Source: Synergistaceae bacterium (GTDB lineage Bacteria > Synergistota > Synergistia > Synergistales > Aminobacteriaceae). Taken from it: a DNA stretch of 12,074 bases. The position numbers and the translations under genes were made by a program. The first letter of the stretch is position 1. Every line of letters starts with the position of its first letter. The stretch spans positions 1 through 12,074 of the forward strand of contig JAFTBA010000263.1 in the NCBI GenBank assembly GCA_017458545.1. Direction: 5' to 3'. Below are positions 6,407-12,074 of this stretch, piece by piece. The notes below the pieces were generated by a model, which saw only the letters and a list, made by a program, of their open reading frames with translations, searched no databases and had not been told where the DNA came from.

Positions 6407-7465
6407 ATGAAAAAAATTAAAGTCCTTGTTGTCGATGACAGTGCCTTAATGCGTCAGTTCATCAGCGATATACTGAAAAGCGACAGCGGTATTGATGTCA
6501 TCGGTTCCGCTAAGGACGGCGCTGAAGCAGTTAAAACAGTTAAAGCAATGAAACCTGATGTCGTTACTATGGACGTTGAAATGCCCGTTATGGACGGACT
6601 GCAGGCTTTAAGCACAATAATGCGCGAATGTCCCGTCCCTGTCGTAATGCTCAGTGCCCTCACTCAGGAAGCTGCTGAAACTACTATGAAAGCATTGGCT
6701 TACGGTGCCGTTGATTTCATAGGCAAACCTTCGGGAAGTATTTCGCTTAACATTAGAGAACTCAGTGACGAAATTATCGGCAAAGTTAAAGCTGCCAGCG
6801 TTGCCGCTCTCAGAACAGGTGTCAGGGCTGCTCCTTTGAGGGTTAATCCCGTAATTGCTGACAGACCAAGAATAACGGCTGCACTTCCTTTGAGAGTCGA
6901 ACTCGTCGCTATAGCCTCATCAACTGGAGGACCTATGGCACTTAGCGACCTGCTGCCCAAACTACCGAAAAATTTACCCGTCCCCGTAGTCATAACACAG
7001 CATATGCCTAAAGAGTTCACAGGCTCATTCGCCCGCAGATTAAATGAAGCGTCTAAAATTGAAGTCGTTGAAGGCTTTGACGGCCTAACCCTGAAAGCAG
7101 GCAGAGCTGTTATAGCTCCGGGAGGTAAACACCTCGTATTCAAACGCAGAGCAGGAAGTACTGTATGCGAATTGTCTGATGCACCTCCAGTCTTATCGGT
7201 TAAACCTGCTGCTAATATAATGTTCCAGAGCGCTGCTGATGAGTACGGCGGTAACGTCCTTTGCGTTATACTCACAGGCATGGGCAGAGACGGTACTGAC
7301 GGTGCCGTAATCCTTAAACGTAAAGGCGCTTATGTCATAGCAGAAAGCCAGAAAACTTGTGTCGTTTATGGTATGCCTAAGGCTGCTGTTGAAGCAGGTA
7401 TTGTTGATGAGGTTCTTGCTCTTGATGATATACCTGATGCGATTGTAAGACTCGTTACAAAATAA
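6407..7465 (+). CDS. cheB: Chemotaxis response regulator, protein-glutamate methylesterase CheB
   Basis: CheB removes methyl groups from (and deamidates) glutamyl residues of chemoreceptors once phosphorylated by CheA, resetting receptor activity. The 352 residues consist of a receiver domain (1-~120) with the acidic pocket D10-D11, phosphoacceptor D56 in MDVEMPVMDG, the VVMLSA strand with its conserved Ser, and Lys in GKPSG; a linker; then the methylesterase domain (~160-352) with the triad S172 (in SSTGG), H199 (in TQHMP) and D295 (in GMGRDG). All catalytic residues are present, so the enzyme should be active. The ribosome binding site AAAGAAAGGGG (6384-6394) lies 12 nt before the ATG, an unusually long gap shared with several neighbours. 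It is 21 nt from flhG and upstream of its kinase cheA, as in Bacillus. The cognate methyltransferase cheR is not in the window. Confidence 0.97.
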   Translation: MKKIKVLVVDDSALMRQFISDILKSDSGIDVIGSAKDGAEAVKTVKAMKPDVVTMDVEMPVMDGLQALSTIMRECPVPVVMLSALTQEAAETTMKALAYGAVDFIGKPSGSISLNIRELSDEIIGKVKAASVAALRTGVRAAPLRVNPVIADRPRITAALPLRVELVAIASSTGGPMALSDLLPKLPKNLPVPVVITQHMPKEFTGSFARRLNEASKIEVVEGFDGLTLKAGRAVIAPGGKHLVFKRRAGSTVCELSDAPPVLSVKPAANIMFQSAADEYGGNVLCVILTGMGRDGTDGAVILKRKGAYVIAESQKTCVVYGMPKAAVEAGIVDEVLALDDIPDAIVRLVTK

Positions 7466-7567
7466 AAAAATTAAACACCGTACGTATTTAAGCAATAAAC
7501 ATTTTTAAGATTAAGATTAAAGAGATAAAATTAATATGCAGACAGAACAAGGGGGAATAGTTTTATT
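7466..7567 (+). promoter_or_regulatory. A/T-rich cheB-cheA spacer with ribosome binding site and 11-codon mini-ORF
   Basis: This 102-nt spacer is the largest gap inside the che part. It contains AAGATT twice in tandem (7507-7518) and a GATAAAAT stretch that could be a weak -10, but no good -35 and no terminator hairpin. AAGGGGG (7549-7555) is the cheA ribosome binding site, 12 nt before the start. An ATG at 7536 opens MQTEQGGIVLL, whose TGA (7569-7571) overlaps the cheA ATG as ATGA. It has no strong ribosome binding site of its own. A secondary promoter or a leader peptide is possible but unproven. Confidence 0.3.
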
Positions 7568-9643
7568 ATGACCGATATGGATATGAGCCAGTATTTAGGC
7601 GCATTCCTTGATGAAACGGACGATAACGTCCAGAGACTTGATGATTTACTCCTCGCCCTCGAAAAAAATATGACCGATATGGATGTCATTAACGAAATTT
7701 TCAGGGCTGCTCACACGTTAAAAGGCATGGCCGGAACTATGGGCTTCACTAACATGATGGGCCTCACTCACGCTATGGAAGACAGACTCGATGCCGCCAG
7801 AAAAGGTACCCGTCCTCTCACTGAAGCCGATATGAACAGACTGTTTCAGGGCCTCGATACACTTCAGGAAATGGCAGACTCTATTCGCGGAGGCGGTAAC
7901 GACTCTCACATTGACGTTTCGCAGATGGTTCACGACTTACGCAACGAAAACCCTGCAGATACATCTCAGGCTGCTCCTGCGGCAACAACTCCATCATCAG
8001 CAGCTCCTTCAGACTCAGCTCACTCCTCTCAGGACACTGAATGGGCTAAGAAAGCTAATGCCCAGGGCGCAAATGCTTACGATATTCACGTTACCCTGAG
8101 CCAGAGCTGCCTCCTCAAAGCTGCACGCGCTTACATGGTCGTCAACAGATTAGAGGAATTGGGCGAAATTTTCAGGGCTGAACCTCCCGTTGAAGCTCTC
8201 GAAAAAGAACAGTTCGAGTTCGATTTCAATATATTCGTCGCTACTCCTGCTCCTGCCGATGAGGTCAAAGCTGCTCTCGAAAAAATAGGCGACGTTCTCA
8301 GTGCTGATGTCCTTGAAATCAAACCTGATGATACTCACTCTCCTGCTCCTGCTGCTCCCGTTCAGTCCGAAACTCCTCAGGCTCAGGCTGCTGCTCCTGC
8401 TCCCGTTCCTGCTGACCCTGCTGCTCAGGCTGCGCCTCCTGCTGCCCCTGCTGCCCCTGCTCCTAAAAAGGAAACTCCTAAGAAAGGCAGTCAGACCGTC
8501 AGAGTTGATATAGGCCGTCTCGATAAACTCATGAACCTCGTCGGCGAACTCGTCATCTCAAGAGCCAGAATTGAACGCCTCGTTCAGGAAGCCAGACTTA
8601 GACAGTTCGATGATACACTCTCTCAGTTAGGCAGAATTTCAGGCGATATTCAGGAACTCGTAACTAAACTCAGAATGGTTCCCGTCAGTTTCACTTTCGA
8701 CCGCTTCCCCAGATTAATACGCGACCTGTGCAAAACTCTCAACAAAAATGTCGAACTCGTACTTGAAGGCGAAGACACTGAGCTGGACCGTACCGTTATC
8801 GACGAAATCGGCGACCCTATGGTTCACTTAATCCGCAACTCTATGGACCACGGCATTGAACACCCTGACGAACGAAAAGCTCTCGGTAAACCTGAAAAAG
8901 GTATCCTCAAAATCGCTGCTTATCAGGAAGGCTCAGGCGTTGTCATCGAAGTCTCTGATGACGGCGCAGGTATTGACCCCGACAAAGTTAAGAAAAAAGC
9001 TATCGAAAGAGGTATCATTTCAGAAGACAGAGCTAATATCATGACTGATGAAGAAGCCCAGCAGTTAGTCCTCTTACCGGGCTTCAGCATGGCTAAACAG
9101 GTTACCGATTTAAGCGGCAGAGGCGTAGGCATGGATGCCGTCAAAACTAAAGTAGAAGCTCTCGGAGGACAGTTCGACCTCTCAAGCAAAAAAAATGAAG
9201 GCACTCACGTCTACATCAGATTACCCCTCACCCTCGCTATCGTACTCTCACTGTTAATCAAAGTCGGTAACGAAACTTATGCCATTTCACTCGAAAACGT
9301 TGAGGAAACTATCATGGTCAGACGCGATGATATTAAAACCGTTCACGGCGAACCTACTACACTGTTACGCGGTGAAGTCCTCTCCCTTAATATCCTCGGC
9401 GACATCTTAGGCTCGCCTGACGTTGAACATGACAGAAACGAATACCCCGTCGTAGTCGTCAAAATCGGCAAAAATAAAATCGGCTTCATCGTCTCTGAAT
9501 TAATCGGACAGCAGGAAATCGTCATTAAATCTTTAGGCCGTTTCCTCTCCAAAATTGACGGCATTACAGGAGGCACTATACTCGGTGACGGCAATGTCGC
9601 TTTAATACTCGATGTAGCCTCGTTCTATTCCACTAAAAGTTAG
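7568..9643 (+). CDS. cheA: Chemotaxis sensor histidine kinase CheA
   Basis: CheA is the receptor-coupled kinase that phosphorylates CheY and CheB. The 691 residues show all five domains: P1 histidine phosphotransfer (~1-115) with phospho-acceptor H49 in RAAHTLKGMAG; P2 CheY-docking (~171-250, YDIHVTLSQSCLLKAARAYM and onward), similar to the Thermotoga/Bacillus type; an Ala/Pro-rich linker (~252-307); P3 dimerisation (~308-375, VRVDIGRLDKLMNLVGELV); P4 ATP-binding with N box HLIRNSMDHG (420-429), G1 box DDGAGID (464-470) and G2 box GRGVGMD (517-523); and P5 (~560-691), the CheW-like coupling domain. Nothing essential is missing. It follows cheB after a 102-nt spacer and runs directly into cheC; the cheW gene usual at that place in Bacillus is absent, so its adaptor must come from another locus. 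The start is supported by AAGGGGG, 12 nt upstream. Confidence 0.97.
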   Translation: MTDMDMSQYLGAFLDETDDNVQRLDDLLLALEKNMTDMDVINEIFRAAHTLKGMAGTMGFTNMMGLTHAMEDRLDAARKGTRPLTEADMNRLFQGLDTLQEMADSIRGGGNDSHIDVSQMVHDLRNENPADTSQAAPAATTPSSAAPSDSAHSSQDTEWAKKANAQGANAYDIHVTLSQSCLLKAARAYMVVNRLEELGEIFRAEPPVEALEKEQFEFDFNIFVATPAPADEVKAALEKIGDVLSADVLEIKPDDTHSPAPAAPVQSETPQAQAAAPAPVPADPAAQAAPPAAPAAPAPKKETPKKGSQTVRVDIGRLDKLMNLVGELVISRARIERLVQEARLRQFDDTLSQLGRISGDIQELVTKLRMVPVSFTFDRFPRLIRDLCKTLNKNVELVLEGEDTELDRTVIDEIGDPMVHLIRNSMDHGIEHPDERKALGKPEKGILKIAAYQEGSGVVIEVSDDGAGIDPDKVKKKAIERGIISEDRANIMTDEEAQQLVLLPGFSMAKQVTDLSGRGVGMDAVKTKVEALGGQFDLSSKKNEGTHVYIRLPLTLAIVLSLLIKVGNETYAISLENVEETIMVRRDDIKTVHGEPTTLLRGEVLSLNILGDILGSPDVEHDRNEYPVVVVKIGKNKIGFIVSELIGQQEIVIKSLGRFLSKIDGITGGTILGDGNVALILDVASFYSTKS

Positions 9644-9657
9644 TGACTGTGACTGAC

Positions 9658-10281
9658 ATGTTAAACGATAAACAGCTCGATGCCATAAAAGAAGTCGCTA
9701 ATATAGGGACTGGGAATGCTGCTACTGCCCTCTCAGGTCTGTTGTCCAGCATGATACATATGGACGTTCCTGAAACTGAACTGGTCTCTATTTACGAACT
9801 CGCTGAACATTACGGAGACCCTTTGCAGACCGTAGGAGCAGTTTTCGTAAGGTCTACAGGAGGTTTCCAGTGCAGCTTAATATTCATTCAGCCCGAAGAT
9901 GATGCAGGCTTAATGGTCGAATTACTCCTCAAACAGCAGTTCGGTACTTATATCCCCATTAACGAAGTACCTCAGGATTTAACCGACAGCGCCCTCGCTG
10001 AAGTAGGAAACATAGTACTCAGTTCATTCCTCAATTCCATTAACATGTTACTGGGTACTCAGCACCAGATAAGCGTCCCTGGTGTAGCTCATGACATGCT
10101 CAGCTCAGTGCTCGATGTAGTAGCTTCAATTTACGGCCAGATGGGTGAAACAGCCCTCATGGTTAATACTGAACTCAAAGTTGACGGGCTCAGTGAAGGC
10201 AAAAAAATTTCAGGGCATATAATTATGATACCTGACCCGGATAGTTTAGGTCTACTGCTCAGAAAGTTGAAGGTGATTTAA
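9658..10281 (+). CDS. cheC: CheY-P phosphatase CheC
   Basis: CheC dephosphorylates CheY-P and binds CheD, a feedback route typical of Bacillus and Thermotoga. From ATG 9658 the protein has 207 residues. It carries two copies of the phosphatase motif (D/S)xxxExxN: D8-E12-N15 in the first half (LDAIKEVANIGTGNAATALS) and S111-E115-N118 in the second (SALAEVGNIVLSSFLNSIN), each followed at the expected distance by Pro in HMDVP and QISVP. Both active sites look intact, which distinguishes it from CheX and from FliY (no C-terminal FliN domain). Two in-frame GTG codons upstream are alternative starts: 9643, overlapping the cheA stop by one base (212 residues), and 9649. I prefer the ATG because other starts here are ATG and family members begin close to the first helix. 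No Shine-Dalgarno sequence is evident, suggesting coupling to cheA. Confidence 0.94.
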   Translation: MLNDKQLDAIKEVANIGTGNAATALSGLLSSMIHMDVPETELVSIYELAEHYGDPLQTVGAVFVRSTGGFQCSLIFIQPEDDAGLMVELLLKQQFGTYIPINEVPQDLTDSALAEVGNIVLSSFLNSINMLLGTQHQISVPGVAHDMLSSVLDVVASIYGQMGETALMVNTELKVDGLSEGKKISGHIIMIPDPDSLGLLLRKLKVI

Positions 10282-10284
10282 TGA

Positions 10285-10776
10285 ATGGCTGAGAACAGTA
10301 TTGTATTAGGAATGGCAGACTTAATGGTCGTTAATGCCCCCGTTAAACTCGTAACTTTAGGCTTAGGCTCATGCATAGGGCTGGTGGTTTATGACACTTT
10401 CGCTAAAATAGCAGGTATGGCTCACATAATGCTCCCTGACAGCAGGGGCCTTCACGGTTCAGAAAAAGTAGGCAAATTCGCTGACACAGCTGTACCTGCA
10501 ATAATTGAGGAAATGCTCAGGAAAGGCGCTTCACGTCCGCGCATAAAAGCTAAAATCGCAGGAGGCGCTCAAATGTTCTCATTACCCGGCGCTTCACCCG
10601 AGTTCTTAACCGTCGGGGCTAAAAACGTTAATGAAACACGAAAAAGACTTCAGCGCTTAGGTATTGCTATAATAGCTTCCGATACCGGCGGCAATAAAGG
10701 CAGAACTATAGAGTTTTCAACAAGTAACTGGATGTTAAAAGTCAAAACGCTCGGAAAGGGAATTAGCGAGATATGA
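10285..10776 (+). CDS. cheD: Chemoreceptor glutamine deamidase CheD
   Basis: CheD deamidates specific glutamines of chemoreceptors and, in Bacillus, increases receptor activity, with binding to CheC controlling its availability. The 163-residue product matches the family in length and has the papain-like catalytic set: C30 in GLGSCIG, H47 in GMAHIMLP and T24 in LVTLG. The glycine-rich GGAQMF and the late NVNETRKRLQRLGI and GGNKGRTIEF segments also fit. AAGGTGA (10270-10276) gives a well-spaced ribosome binding site. The start lies 3 nt after the cheC stop, and the stop TGA overlaps the ATG of the next gene. Adjacency to cheC agrees with the known CheC-CheD complex. Confidence 0.96.
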   Translation: MAENSIVLGMADLMVVNAPVKLVTLGLGSCIGLVVYDTFAKIAGMAHIMLPDSRGLHGSEKVGKFADTAVPAIIEEMLRKGASRPRIKAKIAGGAQMFSLPGASPEFLTVGAKNVNETRKRLQRLGIAIIASDTGGNKGRTIEFSTSNWMLKVKTLGKGISEI

Positions 10777-11540
10777 CGCTTAAAACAGTTAAAACAGAAA
10801 AGACTGAGAAAGAATTATGGGAAGAATATTCCAGAACAGGTAACGGCCGTGATGAATTAATCCTCAAATATCTTCCCCTCATTAAATACGTCGTCGGCAG
10901 AATGGCCGTAACTCCTCCGCAGGGTTTGGACTTTGAAGACATTTTGAGTTTCGGAGTTTTCGGCCTGATGGACGCTGTCGAAAAGTTCGACCCCGAAAAA
11001 GGCTTCGTGTTCCAGACCTATGCAATTCCAAGAATAAGAGGAGCTATTCTCGATGAACTGCGTAAATGCGATTGGTTCTCAAGAACAGGACGTGAGAAAG
11101 TTCAAAAGTTTAACCGCGCTATGGAGAAAGTTTTAAGAGATAAGGGCGAAACTGATGACACCCTCATCATGAGCGAAATGGGCGTTGATGCTGAAGAATA
11201 TTACGAGATACAGGACTTGGCTTCAAGAGGCTATATTACTTCTTTGGACGAGGCTACACCGCTCGATGACGGTGAGATTTCACCGGAAGCTAATATCCCT
11301 GATGAACGCGAAACCGCTGCCGACAGGCTCGATGATGAAAGCGATAAACAAATGCTCCTTGAAGCTATTGAGGAATTACCCGAAAGGGAACGGCAGATGT
11401 TAAGCCTGTACTACTACGAGGGTTTAACGTTGAAAGAAATCGGGAAAGTAATGGGCGTTTCCGAAAGCAGAGTTTCTCAGATACACGGTAAAGGTCTCGG
11501 AATGCTCAGAGCAATTCTTCGCACTAAAATGAACGCATAA
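10773..11540 (+). CDS. fliA: RNA polymerase sigma factor for flagellar genes (sigma-28, FliA/SigD/WhiG type)
   Basis: This sigma factor directs RNA polymerase to late flagellar, motor and chemotaxis promoters. The 255 residues show region 2 (~26-100: YLPLIKYVVGRM, DFEDILSFGVFGLMDAVEKFDPEKG, FQTYAIPRIRGAILDELR), region 3 (~103-165) and region 4 (~200-250: IEELPERERQMLSLYYYEGLTLKEIGKVMGVSESRVSQIH with its helix-turn-helix). Length is standard for the group. After DELRK the sequence is CDWFSRTGREKVQKF, where most FliA/SigD proteins have DWVPRSVR; this is a small local deviation. The first ~15 residues are Lys/Thr/Glu repeats. The ATG overlaps the cheD stop as ATGA, with GAAAGGG (10754-10760) 12 nt upstream. 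Position at the end of the che genes equals sigD in Bacillus. An anti-sigma FlgM gene is not seen here. sigD or whiG are alternative names. Confidence 0.95.
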   Translation: MTLKTVKTEKTEKELWEEYSRTGNGRDELILKYLPLIKYVVGRMAVTPPQGLDFEDILSFGVFGLMDAVEKFDPEKGFVFQTYAIPRIRGAILDELRKCDWFSRTGREKVQKFNRAMEKVLRDKGETDDTLIMSEMGVDAEEYYEIQDLASRGYITSLDEATPLDDGEISPEANIPDERETAADRLDDESDKQMLLEAIEELPERERQMLSLYYYEGLTLKEIGKVMGVSESRVSQIHGKGLGMLRAILRTKMNA

Positions 11541-11562
11541 TTAAGGAGAGATAGTTTTAACG

Positions 11563-12074
11563 ATGGGAAAATTTTTCAACAAGATACGTCAGGTCTTTAA
11601 CATATTCCTGATAATGGCTTTAATCGCTGCTGTAACCGCTGTGTTCGTTTACTACCTGACTACCCCCGAACAGAGAGGTACTGCTTTTTGGATGTCGGTG
11701 GGGTTCTTAGCGTTTGCGCTGGTGGTTGAAACTCTGCTCTTTGCAGGAATAGCTTGGCGCGGTAACAAAGGCAAAAATATCCCCGTAAGTTTCTCGAAAG
11801 CTATACTCGGAGGAATATATTTCCTTTTCGTCATAGTCGTTTCAATCTGGAACGCTTATGCCGAATGGAGTTTTACTCATTACCTGCTCGTTCATGTAGG
11901 AGGGCTTGCTCTGTTCTTAGTGCCTATGGGATTAATCAATATGGCAGAGCTTAAACTCTCAAGTTCAGAAACTAAACAACAGGCCGAAGGAAGATTAAAC
12001 CTTTCGACAATGGCCTCAACAATAGGATACATTGCTGATGACATGAAGAAAGCAGGAATGTCTCAGGAAGTTAC
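11563..12074 (+). CDS. Four-helix membrane protein of unknown function (3' end outside window)
   Basis: An open frame of 170 complete codons continues past the right edge. It begins MGKFFNKIRQVFNIF after AAGGAGAG (11543-11550). About four membrane helices are visible: ~12-32, ~42-65, ~79-98 and ~106-126, with short loops, the second and third separated by a basic stretch (WRGNKGKN). From ~127 the chain becomes hydrophilic (LKLSSSETKQQAEGRLNLSTMA, then DDMKKAGMSQEV), perhaps the start of a cytoplasmic domain. I do not recognise the family. It is not SwrB, which follows sigD in Bacillus and has a single N-terminal helix. Its position 22 nt after the sigma factor suggests co-transcription and a motility-related or regulatory role, which is inference. 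Confidence 0.85.
   Translation, partial: MGKFFNKIRQVFNIFLIMALIAAVTAVFVYYLTTPEQRGTAFWMSVGFLAFALVVETLLFAGIAWRGNKGKNIPVSFSKAILGGIYFLFVIVVSIWNAYAEWSFTHYLLVHVGGLALFLVPMGLINMAELKLSSSETKQQAEGRLNLSTMASTIGYIADDMKKAGMSQEV

Noticed and set aside
6700..7281. 193-codon open frame on the minus strand inside cheB
   Set aside because: It lies opposite a complete CheB with intact catalytic residues, has no recognisable motif, and is the kind of open frame produced by codon bias.
8301..8513. 70-codon Leu-rich + strand frame that looks like a membrane peptide
   Set aside because: It is the frame-shifted reading of the GCTCCTGCTG-rich cheA linker; the Leu runs come from CTG/CTC triplets.
8923..9204. 93-codon minus-strand frame opposite the CheA kinase domain
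   Set aside because: It overlaps the conserved ATP-binding domain and has no supporting signal.
10281..10292. ATG at 10281 as the cheD start
   Set aside because: That frame stops after three codons (ATG AAT GGC TGA); ATG 10285 gives the full CheD.

Overview
The window holds the end of a surface-polysaccharide locus followed by a long flagellar and chemotaxis operon, all on the + strand. From the left: the last 47 codons of a polyprenyl-phosphate sugar phosphotransferase, a 221-nt leader with promoter, repeat and terminator-like signals, a second and complete sugar phosphotransferase, a hairpin, then flhA - flhF - flhG - cheB - cheA - cheC - cheD - fliA (sigma-28 type) and the first 170 codons of a four-helix membrane protein that runs off the right edge. 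The last gene has no stop codon inside the window but is clearly an open reading frame with its own ribosome binding site.

The gene order matches the late part of the fla/che operon of Bacillota such as Bacillus, and to my knowledge that of Synergistota and other flagellated anaerobes (FlhF/FlhG, CheB-CheA-CheC-CheD, then the flagellar sigma factor). CheC and CheD argue against an enterobacterial-type chemotaxis system. Base composition is moderate, and A/G-rich Shine-Dalgarno sequences are used. I therefore infer a Bacillota- or Synergistota-like anaerobe, but no marker here fixes the phylum. Compared with Bacillus, cheW is missing between cheA and cheC, and flhB is not upstream of flhA.

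The genes form one system. FlhA is the export gate of the flagellar type III apparatus. FlhF and FlhG set flagellar site and number. CheA with its CheY-binding P2 domain signals to the motor. CheB, CheC and CheD adjust the receptors and remove phosphate from CheY-P. FliA transcribes the late flagellar genes. Gene junctions in the che part are tight (ATGA overlap cheD/fliA, 3 to 14 nt around cheC), which suggests a single transcript with translational coupling.

The most unusual DNA is intergenic. (1) Upstream of the complete sugar transferase there is a near-consensus sigma-A promoter, five perfect CACAT repeats starting at about +1, and a factor-independent terminator whose U-tract abuts the ribosome binding site. 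This looks like a transcription-attenuated, possibly repeat-variable leader. (2) Between flhA and flhF lies a degenerate heptamer array of the GGATTAG type with five G-tracts, a telomere-like G-quadruplex candidate in the nontemplate strand and hence in the mRNA. (3) Several genes share an unusually long Shine-Dalgarno to start spacing of 12-14 nt. I did not find a clearly new multi-gene system; the coding part is a well-known type of operon.
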